The notes under the pieces were generated by a model that worked only from the letters and a program-made list of their open reading frames with translations, made no database searches and was not told the DNA's origin. The translations under genes and the position numbers were made by a program. This document shows positions 7,833 through 15,940 of a stretch of DNA of 64,000 bases, piece after piece (the first letter of the stretch is position 1; the number at the start of each line of letters is the position of its first letter). The stretch comes from UBA5239 sp040391785. Its GTDB lineage: Bacteria; Verrucomicrobiota; Lentisphaeria; Victivallales; Victivallaceae. The DNA is taken from NCBI GenBank assembly GCA_040391785.1, contig JBEBXH010000023.1, positions 1-64,000 of the forward strand, given 5' to 3'.

Positions 7833-8904
7833 TTTTCACCTCTCCGTCATTTATATGAAATGCCGACGCATTTTTGAAAAATTCTTCATTCGGAGTTTCG
7901 GTAAATGTAAAGAAAGATTGTCCGGCATTGTTGATGATTTTAAAGAAAATACTCTTTACCACTGGGTCCAGATCGCCCGTCACATCGTCCACCAGAACGA
8001 CAATATTCTGACGGTTTTGTTTGATGGAAAGTATCTCGACACTTGCCATTTTCAAACACAGAGCGATCAATCGGCATTGTCCATTGGACGCAAAATGACG
8101 CATTAATTTATGATTCAGGAAAAAATCAAATTCGTCGGTTTGCGGCCCAAAAACCGAGAATCCGCGCTTGATATCACGTTCGCGATCCTGTTCAAACCGT
8201 TCAAGGAAAGAATCTTCCGAATATGACGACATTACAGGATGATATTTAATGCTGAAATGACCGGATTTTTCGTAAAAATTAGCTAATATTTTATGTACAG
8301 AGTCCGTCATAATCCGGCAATATTCATCACGAAAAGCAGTAATGACGGCCCCTTCCCGGGCCAGAATATTTTCATAAGCCTGGAGCAATGCGTAGTCGTG
8401 ACTGTGCCGTTTCAGAAGAATATTTCGGGACTTCAGGGCCACTGAATAATTCTGCAAGGACGTCATATATTCGGGTTCCATCAGCGAAATCAGGAAGTCG
8501 AAAAAACGACGACGGACTGACGAATTGCCATTGACGATTGCGATGTCATCCGGCGAAAAAACTACGGTTTTGAGCTTTTTGATGAATTCGCTGGCCTTGG
8601 GAATAATTTTATCGTCAATTTTCAGCCGTCGTTTGTTGTCAAAGTAGTCGATTTCAAGGAATTCGCTCCATCCGCCGGGGTTATCAATCCCGGCGCCAAC
8701 CATGAAGCCCTTCTGGCCGATCATTTTCAGTTCGCGGATCTGCAAAGTACGGAAGGAACGCAACATACCGATGAAGAAAATGGCTTCGAGAATATTGGTC
8801 TTTCCCTGACCATTTCTGCCGATGAAGAGATTAACCGGATTCGCCACCTCTAATTCGAGCTGGTGATAGTTCCGAAAATTTTTCAGGTAAAGTTTATTGA
8901 TCAT
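7819..8904 (-). CDS. recF: DNA replication and repair protein RecF
   Basis: This SMC-like ATPase of about 361 residues has the RecF opening NKLYLKNFRNYHQLELE and a Walker A loop GRNGQGKTN. A conserved DDV block (VVLVDDVTGDLDP) lies near the C-terminus. RecF helps load RecA at gaps and acts with RecO and RecR. The frame can be opened at a TTG at 8910, but ATG 8904 gives the usual N-terminus. Neither start has a good ribosome binding site, because the upstream bases are the U-run of a terminator-like hairpin. It follows dnaN, as in many bacteria, but dnaA is not in the window. Confidence 0.93.
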   Translation of the reverse strand: MINKLYLKNFRNYHQLELEVANPVNLFIGRNGQGKTNILEAIFFIGMLRSFRTLQIRELKMIGQKGFMVGAGIDNPGGWSEFLEIDYFDNKRRLKIDDKIIPKASEFIKKLKTVVFSPDDIAIVNGNSSVRRRFFDFLISLMEPEYMTSLQNYSVALKSRNILLKRHSHDYALLQAYENILAREGAVITAFRDEYCRIMTDSVHKILANFYEKSGHFSIKYHPVMSSYSEDSFLERFEQDRERDIKRGFSVFGPQTDEFDFFLNHKLMRHFASNGQCRLIALCLKMASVEILSIKQNRQNIVVLVDDVTGDLDPVVKSIFFKIINNAGQSFFTFTETPNEEFFKNASAFHINDGEVKNESF

Positions 8905-8908
8905 CAGC

Positions 8909-8939
8909 AAAAAAAAGGCCGAACAGAGGATATCTGGCC
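8909..8939 (-). terminator. Terminator-like hairpin between dnaN and recF
   Basis: On the minus strand GGCCAGA, a short loop, TCTG and GGCC form a stem followed at once by eight T. It sits directly before the recF start codon, so it may end most dnaN transcripts and limit recF and nnr expression. The stem is interrupted on one side, so efficiency is uncertain. Confidence 0.55.
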
Positions 8940-8956
8940 GGCACTGGTAAAGACAA

Positions 8957-10051
8957 TTAACGGTTGCGCATGGGCATGATCACATACAGGAAACCGTCGC
9001 CGCCTTCGATGGCGACCGGGCTGAAGCCGTCGTTCAACTTCATCTTGACCTTGTCATAATCGCTGTGCTTCAGCGGATCGGCCAGGAATGCGGGATTGAA
9101 CGAAACATCGAGTTTGACGTCGTTGTAATCGACGGTAATATAGTCCTTGACTTCACCGATGCTGGTGCTGGAGCCTTCCAGCTGCATGGTATTATTTTCC
9201 AGCGAAACCACGATGTATGAGCTGCTGTCGGCCAGCGCGGCGGATACCAGATCGAGTTTTAACAGCAATTCGTCCTTCGGCAGTTCGATAACTTTGGAAA
9301 ATGAGCTCGGAATTACCTGACGGTAGTTCGGATAGTTGCCTTCGATAAGCTTGGAAACGATCGAGACGGTTTCGGATTCGAAGATCACCTGCTTTTCACC
9401 GAACTTGATATTGACAATGCCTTCGCCGGCAAGCAGGCGCTTGACTTCGAGCGCGGTTTTCAACGGAATAATGGTGTCACCTTCTTCACCTTCGAAACTT
9501 TCCGGAACTTTTTCGGAGAGCGCCAGGCGCTTGCCGTCGGTGGCAACCATAGTTACACTGTTATCCTTGATCGAGCAGAGAATGCCGTGGAGAACCTTGC
9601 GGGTGTCATCGAGGCTGACGGCGTAGGAGATCTGATTGAGCATGCGGCCAAAGTCGGCTTCCTTGAATTTGAGCGACTTTTTTGCGGCAAATTCGATCAC
9701 GGTCGGGAAATCGTCGGTAGCGAGGCCCAGGAGTTTGACATTGGTGGTGCCGCAGACGATGTCGGCGTGGTTGTTTTCGTTGCAGTCAAACGAAATTTTA
9801 TCACCGGTAAATTTGCTGGCCAGGGCGAAAAGCTTCTTGGCGGGCATGGTGGTTTTGCCGGGGGCGAGGATTTCGGCCTCGACACTGGTCGTGATCCGGA
9901 TCTCAAGATCGGTGGTGGTCAGCACGAGTTTGCCGTCCACGGTTTCCATCAGCACGTTGGCAAGGACCGGCAAGGTAGAGCGGCTACCGATGATATTGCT
10001 CACTTTCTGGAGCGCTTTGATGAATTTGTCTCGTTCCACATTGATTTTCAT
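8957..10051 (-). CDS. dnaN: DNA polymerase III beta subunit (sliding clamp)
   Basis: The 364-residue protein has the three-fold repeated clamp layout and family landmarks: KALQKVSNIIGSRSTLPVLANV at the start, YAVSLDDTRKVLHGI in the middle, and a C-terminus ending VIMPMRNR, which matches the usual P-M-R-x ending. The frame opens at 10060, but ATG 10051 is preferred because AAGGA then lies about 8 bases upstream, while it touches the earlier ATG. The clamp holds DNA polymerase III on DNA. It heads the dnaN-recF-nnr group and faces an AT-rich divergent spacer. Confidence 0.95.
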   Translation of the reverse strand: MKINVERDKFIKALQKVSNIIGSRSTLPVLANVLMETVDGKLVLTTTDLEIRITTSVEAEILAPGKTTMPAKKLFALASKFTGDKISFDCNENNHADIVCGTTNVKLLGLATDDFPTVIEFAAKKSLKFKEADFGRMLNQISYAVSLDDTRKVLHGILCSIKDNSVTMVATDGKRLALSEKVPESFEGEEGDTIIPLKTALEVKRLLAGEGIVNIKFGEKQVIFESETVSIVSKLIEGNYPNYRQVIPSSFSKVIELPKDELLLKLDLVSAALADSSSYIVVSLENNTMQLEGSSTSIGEVKDYITVDYNDVKLDVSFNPAFLADPLKHSDYDKVKMKLNDGFSPVAIEGGDGFLYVIMPMRNR

Positions 10052-10060
10052 GTCGTTCAT

Positions 10061-10402
10061 CCTTCCGTTTTTATGTTTTCTTCTAATATAATTGAATAAT
10101 TAAATAATTAAATAAGAAATTTATTTCTATTATTATGGGCTGTTAATTTGTTGATAACTCTCGTTTTTTTCCTCAAAACCGATCTCATTAATTAATGATA
10201 ACTACGGTTAAGCGGATGTGGGCAGCTGTTGAGAAAAACGATCAACAAGTGCCGTCAACAATTATTAAAATATCAATTAACAGGGTTATTAATAATAAAA
10301 ATGCACCCTTTTCCCGATTTCAGGATTGCAAAAGCTGCATTCCAAATCTAATTTATACAATATACTTTTTTGTTGAAAAATAGCCAGCCCGAAAGATGAA
10401 AA
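10061..10402. other. AT-rich divergent spacer with clustered TCAACA sites, candidate oriC
   Basis: These 342 bp separate minus-strand dnaN from the plus-strand GmhA-like gene. The part near dnaN is almost pure A and T (10080-10140). Five 9-mers ending in TCAACA occur in either orientation: TGTTGATAA (10149-10157), TGTTGAGAA (10227-10235), CGATCAACA (10239-10247), CCGTCAACA (10252-10260) and TGTTGAAAA (10371-10379). TTATCAACA and TTTTCAACA differ by one or two bases from known DnaA-box forms. No credible gene is seen; a 62-codon open frame has no family features. Divergent genes and adjacency to dnaN fit an origin, but dnaA is absent. Confidence 0.4.
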
Positions 10403-11038
10403 ATGAACAAAATTTTAGATAGACTGATCGAACGATACCCCGAGTTGAGGGAAAGTGTTGCTGCGATTGAGCGTACTTACGTGATGATTACGGAGAGTCT
10501 GGAGCGGGGAGGGATGTTTTTTGTCTGCGGAAACGGCGGAAGCGCGGCGGACAGCGAACATATTGTCGGCGAGTTGATGAAGGGGTTTGTAAAGAAACGT
10601 CCCATTAATAAAGAATTGAAGGAACAATACCGGGAGCTTTTCGGTGACGAGGGTACGGACATCGCGGCGAAACTCCAGGGCGGGTTGAAAGCGGTGGCGC
10701 TGACCTCGCATCCGGCGCTGGCCTCGGCGTTTTTGAACGACGTGGACGGCACTCTGATCTATGCCCAGCAGTTGAATGCGCTCGGCAGCAAGGGCGACGT
10801 GCTGATGGGAATCAGCTGCAGCGGCAACGCCGGAAATGTCAAAAAGGCCATGATGGTGGCGAAAGTCAAGGGAATACAGACCGTTCTCCTGACCGGTAAT
10901 AAGAAGGGAAGTTGCACTGATTTTGCAGATTGTGTGATTGGTGCTCCCTGTTGCGATACTTATATGGTACAGGAGTATCATTTACCGATTTACCATGCAC
11001 TGTGCCTGATGATTGAGGAGCATTTTTATGCCGAGTGA
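10403..11038 (+). CDS. SIS-domain phosphosugar isomerase, GmhA-like (sedoheptulose 7-phosphate isomerase)
   Basis: This 211-residue SIS protein carries FFVCGNGGSAADSEHIVGEL, the GmhA signature, and GISCSGNAGNVKKAMM in the second half. GmhA converts sedoheptulose 7-phosphate to D-glycero-D-manno-heptose 7-phosphate, the first step to the LPS inner-core heptose. It is about 20 residues longer than typical GmhA, with an insertion around KRPINKELKEQYREL. An HldE-type heptose kinase is encoded at 43572-44591, which supports a heptose role. It overlaps uppS by 11 bp. Another SIS sugar-phosphate specificity cannot be excluded. Confidence 0.78.
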   Translation: MNKILDRLIERYPELRESVAAIERTYVMITESLERGGMFFVCGNGGSAADSEHIVGELMKGFVKKRPINKELKEQYRELFGDEGTDIAAKLQGGLKAVALTSHPALASAFLNDVDGTLIYAQQLNALGSKGDVLMGISCSGNAGNVKKAMMVAKVKGIQTVLLTGNKKGSCTDFADCVIGAPCCDTYMVQEYHLPIYHALCLMIEEHFYAE

Positions 11039-11738
11039 GAAGAAAATTGAACACGTAGCGATCATCATGGACGGCAACGGACGTTGGGCCAAGGAGCGCG
11101 GGCTGCCGCACCTGGCCGGGCATCGCGAGGGTGCGGAAGCGGTTCGCCGGGTGACCGAAGCGGCGAAAGATTTTGGGATCAAATATTTGACGTTGTATGC
11201 GTTCAGTACCGAAAATTGGAAGCGTGACAAGGACGAAGTCAATGGTTTGATGAGTCTGTTGCTTGAATTTCTGGAAACGCAGCTCAAGACGTTGATGGAA
11301 AACAATGTACGTTTGAAGGCGATCGGCCGTTTGAAGCAGTTGCCGGAGGAAGTTTATTCGGCACTCATGCAGGTGGTTGACGAAACGTCCGGAAATGACA
11401 GCGGTACTCTGGTATTTGCGCTCAATTATGGGGGCAGGGCGGAGATTGTGGACGCGGCGAAAAAGTTGGCGGAAGATGTAAAGTCCGGCCAGATTGCTGT
11501 GGATGAAATTGATGAAAAGATGTTCAGTGAGTATTTGTATGACCCCGAACTGCCGGATCCGGACATGATGATTCGGACCAGCGGTGAGATGCGTTTGAGC
11601 AATTTTCTGCTGTGGGAGCTTTCTTACAGCGAACTGTATGTGACAGATGTGTACTGGCCGGACTTCGGCAAAGAGGATCTGGGCCGGGCGATCGACAGTT
11701 TTTACGGGCGTGACCGCCGATTCGGAGGCCGGAAGTAA
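11028..11738 (+). CDS. uppS: Isoprenyl transferase (undecaprenyl diphosphate synthase)
   Basis: The 236-residue protein has the cis-prenyltransferase blocks HVAIIMDGNGRWAKERG with the catalytic Asp, HREGAEAVRR, YAFSTENWKR, and the C-terminal RTSGEMRLSNFLLWELSYSE. It makes the C55 lipid carrier used for peptidoglycan and LPS. ATG 11028 is chosen over 11013 because GAGGAG lies 6 bases before it. It overlaps the GmhA-like gene by 11 bp and shares one base with the cdsA start (TAATG), so these three are one operon. Confidence 0.96.
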   Translation: MPSEKKIEHVAIIMDGNGRWAKERGLPHLAGHREGAEAVRRVTEAAKDFGIKYLTLYAFSTENWKRDKDEVNGLMSLLLEFLETQLKTLMENNVRLKAIGRLKQLPEEVYSALMQVVDETSGNDSGTLVFALNYGGRAEIVDAAKKLAEDVKSGQIAVDEIDEKMFSEYLYDPELPDPDMMIRTSGEMRLSNFLLWELSYSELYVTDVYWPDFGKEDLGRAIDSFYGRDRRFGGRK

Positions 11739-12568
11739 TGTTTTGGCCAAGGTTATTCAGTTTTGTGATTCTGGTTACGCTGTTTGTGCTGTCGATTGTG
11801 TTGAAAAACAATATAGGGCTGGGCATATTCGGGGTGATCTTTTCGGTGGCGGCGTTCGGGTTGACTTACGAAATCCTGAGCATGCTGGAGAAGATCGGGC
11901 GCAAGTCATACAAGTTGAGCACGTCGATGGCGGCGGGTTTGTTGATCATCGGGATTATTCTTGACCTCGGTTTCAAATTTTTGTTGATTGTGCCGGCGAT
12001 TCTGATGGTGACGATGTGGTTCCAGATGCTCAACTACAAGAAGTACGAAGAGTCGCTGGACCGGATGATCAACTCGGCGGCAGCGATCATGATGGGCGTG
12101 TTGCCGCTCAGTTTCCTGGTGATGATTTACCTGATGGGCGAGGGGGACACGTACCAGGGGCGGATGCTGCTGGTGGCGCTGGTGCTCACAACCAAAGCCG
12201 GGGACACCGGGGCGTATTGCTGCGGCATGCTGTACAACAAAATTTCGAAGGGGCGGAACCACAAGATCGTGCCGAACATCAGCCCGAAGAAGTCGTGGGA
12301 AGGAACGATCGGCGGGTGCGTGTGCTCGGTGATTGTGAGTATCCTGTTATTTAAAAGTGGACTTGCAAGTGACATAATTGTTGGTATATTGTTATTTTTC
12401 GGCGGTTTCTATGGGGACCTGGTGGAATCGGCGCTCAAGCGGACGTGCGGAGTGAAGGATTCCGGGGCGATCATCCCGGGCATGGGCGGCGTGTACGACG
12501 TGCTGGACAGTTTGCTCCTGAATGCGCCGATCTTTTATTTTTATTTGATTATAAAGCACCTTATTTAA
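11738..12568 (+). CDS. cdsA: Phosphatidate cytidylyltransferase
   Basis: This 276-residue polytopic membrane protein has about eight hydrophobic segments. The C-terminal CDS signature is clear: SPKKSWEGTIGG, then GDLVESALKRTCGVKDSG and IPGMGGVYDVLDSLL. It makes CDP-diacylglycerol from phosphatidate and CTP for phospholipid synthesis in the inner membrane. The ATG overlaps the uppS stop by one base, the common uppS-cdsA order. Confidence 0.95.
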   Translation: MFWPRLFSFVILVTLFVLSIVLKNNIGLGIFGVIFSVAAFGLTYEILSMLEKIGRKSYKLSTSMAAGLLIIGIILDLGFKFLLIVPAILMVTMWFQMLNYKKYEESLDRMINSAAAIMMGVLPLSFLVMIYLMGEGDTYQGRMLLVALVLTTKAGDTGAYCCGMLYNKISKGRNHKIVPNISPKKSWEGTIGGCVCSVIVSILLFKSGLASDIIVGILLFFGGFYGDLVESALKRTCGVKDSGAIIPGMGGVYDVLDSLLLNAPIFYFYLIIKHLI

Positions 12569-12583
12569 GGTAAGAGGTAGGAA

Positions 12584-13066
12584 ATGAACGACAAAATTCT
12601 GAATCTGCTGATGCACAATGCGCGAATCAGCTACAGCGAAATTGCCGAAAGGCTGTACACAAGCGAAAAACAGGTAGAGGACTCCGTCAAAGAGATGGAG
12701 AAACAAGGAATCATTCGCGGTTATACAGCAATTTTGAACGACGATGCGATAAAAAACAGCCAGGTTCGCGCCTTGATCGAGGTCAGTGTGACCCCGGAGC
12801 GCGATGGAGGATTCAACCGGATCGCCCAGCGTATCAGCAAATTTCCGGAAGTGACCGATGTGTATCTGGTCTCCGGCAATTATGACCTGATGGTGGAGGT
12901 GAAGGGGGAATCGCTGCAGGAAGTGGCGTCGTTTGTACACAGTAAGCTGGCGACGATTGACGGCGTAAAATCAACAGCCACGATCTTCCGACTGAAAAAA
13001 TACAAGGAAGCAGGGAAGATCATGGACGGAGAAGAAACATATGAAAGACTCAAAGTCACTCCCTAA
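12584..13066 (+). CDS. Lrp/AsnC-family transcriptional regulator
   Basis: This 160-residue protein has an N-terminal winged HTH (ISYSEIAERLYTSEKQVEDS, about 12-31; GIIRGYTAILN follows). A C-terminal RAM ligand domain comes next (VTDVYLVSGNYDLMVEVKG). Such proteins sense amino acids and often regulate a neighbouring amino-acid gene. It overlaps the following aminotransferase gene by 26 bp, which strongly suggests cotranscription and a shared role. The ATG at 12584 follows a purine-rich AAGAGGTAGGAA. Confidence 0.92.
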   Translation: MNDKILNLLMHNARISYSEIAERLYTSEKQVEDSVKEMEKQGIIRGYTAILNDDAIKNSQVRALIEVSVTPERDGGFNRIAQRISKFPEVTDVYLVSGNYDLMVEVKGESLQEVASFVHSKLATIDGVKSTATIFRLKKYKEAGKIMDGEETYERLKVTP

Positions 13067-14237
13067 TAAGGAACGTTTATCACAACATATCGTATCGCTG
13101 CCGAAAAGCGGGATACGCGACTTTTTCGAACTCGTCAACAACATGGACGGCGATGACGAGATCATCTCGCTCGGCGTGGGCGAACCGGATTTCGTAACCC
13201 CGTGGCATATCCGCGAGGCGGCGATTTATTCGATCGAAAAGGGTCACACCAGTTACACCTCGAACCTCGGGCTGCTCTCGCTGCGCAAAGCGATTTGCCA
13301 CTACCTCGAGACGGATTACGGGTGCAAATACAACCCGGTGGACGAGTGCATCGTCACGGTCGGGGTCAGCGAGGCGTTTGACCTGGCGATCCGGGCGATC
13401 ACCAATCCGGGGGATGAGATCATTTACATCGAGCCGTGTTACGTGTCGTACAACGCGGAAATCAAGATGGCGTTCGGCGTGCCGGTGGCGCTCGAAACCC
13501 GCGAGGAAAACGAGTTTTCGATCGACGTCGAGGAGCTGAGGAAGAAAGTTACGCCGAAAACCAAGGCGATCATCCTCAACTTCCCCTGCAATCCGACTGG
13601 CGCCACCATCAATATGGAGCAAATGAAGCAGATTGCCGAGCTGGCGATTGACAACGATATCATCGTTTTGACCGATGAAATTTACAGCGAGCTGACCTAC
13701 TCGGAGCGGGACAATTCGATCGCTTCGCTGCCGGGGATGAAAGAGCGCTGCATATTCCTGCACGGATTTTCCAAAGCGTTCGCAATGACCGGGTTCCGGA
13801 TCGGCTTCGCCTGCGGGCCGGCGGATATTATCGCGACGATGATGAAGATCCACCAGTACTCGATGATGTGTGCGTCTACCGGCGCTCAGGAAGCGGCGGA
13901 GGAAGCGCTGAAAAACGGCCGTTGCGAAATGGAAAAGATGCGCGAAGAATATATGGAGCGCCGCAACGTCATGGTCAAGGGCTTCAATGAAGCCGGGTTG
14001 AAATGTTTCATGCCGAAGGGGGCGTTTTATACGTTTCCGAGCATAAAAGATACCGGACTGAGTTCAAAGGATTTCGCCATGCGGTTCCTCGAGGAATACA
14101 AGGTGGCGGTGATTCCGGGGACGGCGTTCGGGCCGTGCGGGGAAGGGTACGTAAGGTGTTGTTACGCCGCTTCGATGGAGAATATCAAGGAAGCGGTGAG
14201 AAGGATAGGTCTTTTTGTTAACTCATTAAAGAAGTGA
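13041..14237 (+). CDS. PLP-dependent class I/II aminotransferase (aspartate aminotransferase-like)
   Basis: The 398-residue fold type I enzyme has SLGVGEPDFVTPWHIREAA near the N-terminus and NFPCNPTGATI. DEIYSELTY holds the PLP-contacting Asp and Tyr, and the Schiff-base Lys is in HGFSKAFAMTGFRIGF. A C-terminal Arg lies in YVRCCYAAS. It moves an amino group between an amino acid and a 2-oxo acid. The exact substrate (aspartate, aromatic, alanine, or an acetyl-diaminopimelate intermediate as in PatA) cannot be fixed from sequence. The 26-bp overlap with an Lrp regulator points to amino-acid-responsive control. Confidence 0.92.
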   Translation: MKDSKSLPNKERLSQHIVSLPKSGIRDFFELVNNMDGDDEIISLGVGEPDFVTPWHIREAAIYSIEKGHTSYTSNLGLLSLRKAICHYLETDYGCKYNPVDECIVTVGVSEAFDLAIRAITNPGDEIIYIEPCYVSYNAEIKMAFGVPVALETREENEFSIDVEELRKKVTPKTKAIILNFPCNPTGATINMEQMKQIAELAIDNDIIVLTDEIYSELTYSERDNSIASLPGMKERCIFLHGFSKAFAMTGFRIGFACGPADIIATMMKIHQYSMMCASTGAQEAAEEALKNGRCEMEKMREEYMERRNVMVKGFNEAGLKCFMPKGAFYTFPSIKDTGLSSKDFAMRFLEEYKVAVIPGTAFGPCGEGYVRCCYAASMENIKEAVRRIGLFVNSLKK

Positions 14238-14244
14238 GGTGAGC

Positions 14245-14829
14245 ATGGAGCTTGAACGTTTGAAAAAGGATGTGTTCGAGGAGCTGAAGAAGCTGCCGGC
14301 GTCTTACTTTTATCATAACATCCGGCACATCAACGAAGTGATGGACAATGCCAGGATGTTGGGTAAAGCCGCCGGTTTGAACGAACACGACATGACACTG
14401 TTGGAGACGGCGGCGCTGCTGCATGACTATGGTTACTTGGAGTGTTACGATAATAACGAACCGGTCGGGGCGGCCGCGGCGGAAAAATTCCTGCCGGGCT
14501 ATGGTTACAATCCGGATGATGTGACGGTGATTTCGGGCATGATTCTGGCGACATCATTTTCGCGCAAGCCGAACAATAAGCTCGAAGGATTGCTGTGCGA
14601 TGCCGACGTGGGCTACCTCGGCGGCGACAATTTCACCGAACGTTCAGACGACCTCCGCAAGGAATTTACCAAAGTCGGGCGTCCCTTCTCGGACCGTGAA
14701 TGGTACGCTTTTGAACTTAATTTTCTGGTGAATTTCAAGTTCCATACCCCTGAAGGGCAGGCGATTTACGGCGCAGGCCTGACGAAAAATACCAACGATG
14801 TCAAACAAATACTGGAGAGCTATAAATGA
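14245..14829 (+). CDS. HD-domain phosphohydrolase-like protein
   Basis: This protein of about 194 residues has metal-ligand motifs of the HD superfamily: a histidine in SYFYHNIRHINEVM, the HD doublet in ALLHDYGYLE (about 60-61), and a later Asp in LCDADVGYLGGD. Members hydrolyse phosphate esters, often of nucleotides or signalling nucleotides; the substrate is unknown. The frame opens at a GTG at 14239, but ATG 14245 has GAGGTG at the right distance. It overlaps the Ser/Thr kinase gene by 4 bp (ATGA), so the two are translationally coupled. Confidence 0.8.
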   Translation: MELERLKKDVFEELKKLPASYFYHNIRHINEVMDNARMLGKAAGLNEHDMTLLETAALLHDYGYLECYDNNEPVGAAAAEKFLPGYGYNPDDVTVISGMILATSFSRKPNNKLEGLLCDADVGYLGGDNFTERSDDLRKEFTKVGRPFSDREWYAFELNFLVNFKFHTPEGQAIYGAGLTKNTNDVKQILESYK

Positions 14830-15875
14830 TCAAAAAAATCAAAAATAAAATCATATACGACCACATCGAAGAAATCGCTTCCGGCGGCATGGGTACCGTG
14901 CTCAAGGCCCGCGAAAACGGTATCGAAGGCTTCGAAAAACAGGTCGCCATCAAAATGTTGCTGCCGGTTTTCTCCCGCGACCGGCGCTTCATCGAAATGT
15001 TCATCAAAGAAGCGAAGTTGATCGCCAACCTCGTGCACGAAAACATCGTCCAGATCTACCAGCTGAACCGCAGCGGACGGGATTATTACTTCGTGATGGA
15101 GTATGTGAACGGCGTGTCGCTTTTTCAGATGATCCTCTTTCACAACCGTTTGAAGCTGAAATTTCCGGTGAAACTGGCGGTATTCATCGCTTCGCGCGTG
15201 GCGCGTGGACTGGCCTACGCCCATAGCCGCCGCGACCCCGCCACCGGCGAGCCCATGCACATCGTCCATTGTGACATCTGCCCGCACAACGTGCTGATCA
15301 ATACCGAAGGCGTGCCCAAAATCACCGACTTCGGTATCGCCCGCGCCCGCAGCGCCCAATTCGACGTGAACGAGGAAACGACGGTTTTCGCCGGTAAGGC
15401 GCTTTTCATGTCGCCCGAACAGGCGCTGGAAAAAGAGGATATCGACTTCCGCTCCGACATTTATTCGCTGGGCATGATGATGATGTTCAACATCTGCGGT
15501 ACCCCCGGACGTTCGCCGGACGGCACCTTTGAGGACATCCGCGAGCGCGCCAAGCGCAACGATCTCCTGTGGGATTCCCTGCCTGACGACGTGGACGAAG
15601 ACCTGCGCAAGATCATGCGCAAAATGCTTGCCACCGATCCGGAGGACCGTTATGACAACACCGCCGAACTGGCCCGCGACCTTGAGTTCTATATCTACAA
15701 GGACGGTTATGGCCCGACCGTCGTCACTTTGTCCAATTATATGCACAAAGAAATCCCCGGCATGCTGAAAAATGAATTTGACGCCCCGCCGCCGGAAGAA
15801 AAAAGATTTGACGAACTGACCGTCATAATGGATAACGAAAATACACATTTGAGGACAACAATCGTCCGTAAATAA
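14826..15875 (+). CDS. Ser/Thr protein kinase with altered catalytic loop
   Basis: This 349-residue protein has a glycine-rich loop (ASGGMGTV, about 18-25), a VAIK lysine (about 43), the helix-C Glu, the DFG motif (about 168-170) and SPEQA followed by RSDIYSLGMMM. The catalytic loop reads HCDICPHN (148-155) instead of HRDLKPxN. The Arg and the Lys that normally contacts ATP phosphate are both Cys, while the catalytic Asp and Asn remain. Some bacterial kinases have HRDxSPxN, so activity is possible. No transmembrane segment is evident. It is coupled to the HD protein gene by a 4-bp overlap. Confidence 0.85.
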   Translation: MIKKIKNKIIYDHIEEIASGGMGTVLKARENGIEGFEKQVAIKMLLPVFSRDRRFIEMFIKEAKLIANLVHENIVQIYQLNRSGRDYYFVMEYVNGVSLFQMILFHNRLKLKFPVKLAVFIASRVARGLAYAHSRRDPATGEPMHIVHCDICPHNVLINTEGVPKITDFGIARARSAQFDVNEETTVFAGKALFMSPEQALEKEDIDFRSDIYSLGMMMMFNICGTPGRSPDGTFEDIRERAKRNDLLWDSLPDDVDEDLRKIMRKMLATDPEDRYDNTAELARDLEFYIYKDGYGPTVVTLSNYMHKEIPGMLKNEFDAPPPEEKRFDELTVIMDNENTHLRTTIVRK

Positions 15876-15940
15876 TCCGTCACTTCAAAAACTGACGATC
15901 AAATTCGACGATTCCTGGGGGGGAAAGGAGAAGGAGTATC

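Noticed and set aside
10195..10383. 62-codon plus-strand frame in the dnaN upstream spacer
   Set aside because: AT-rich, no ribosome binding site, no recognisable features, and it overlaps the TCAACA site cluster.
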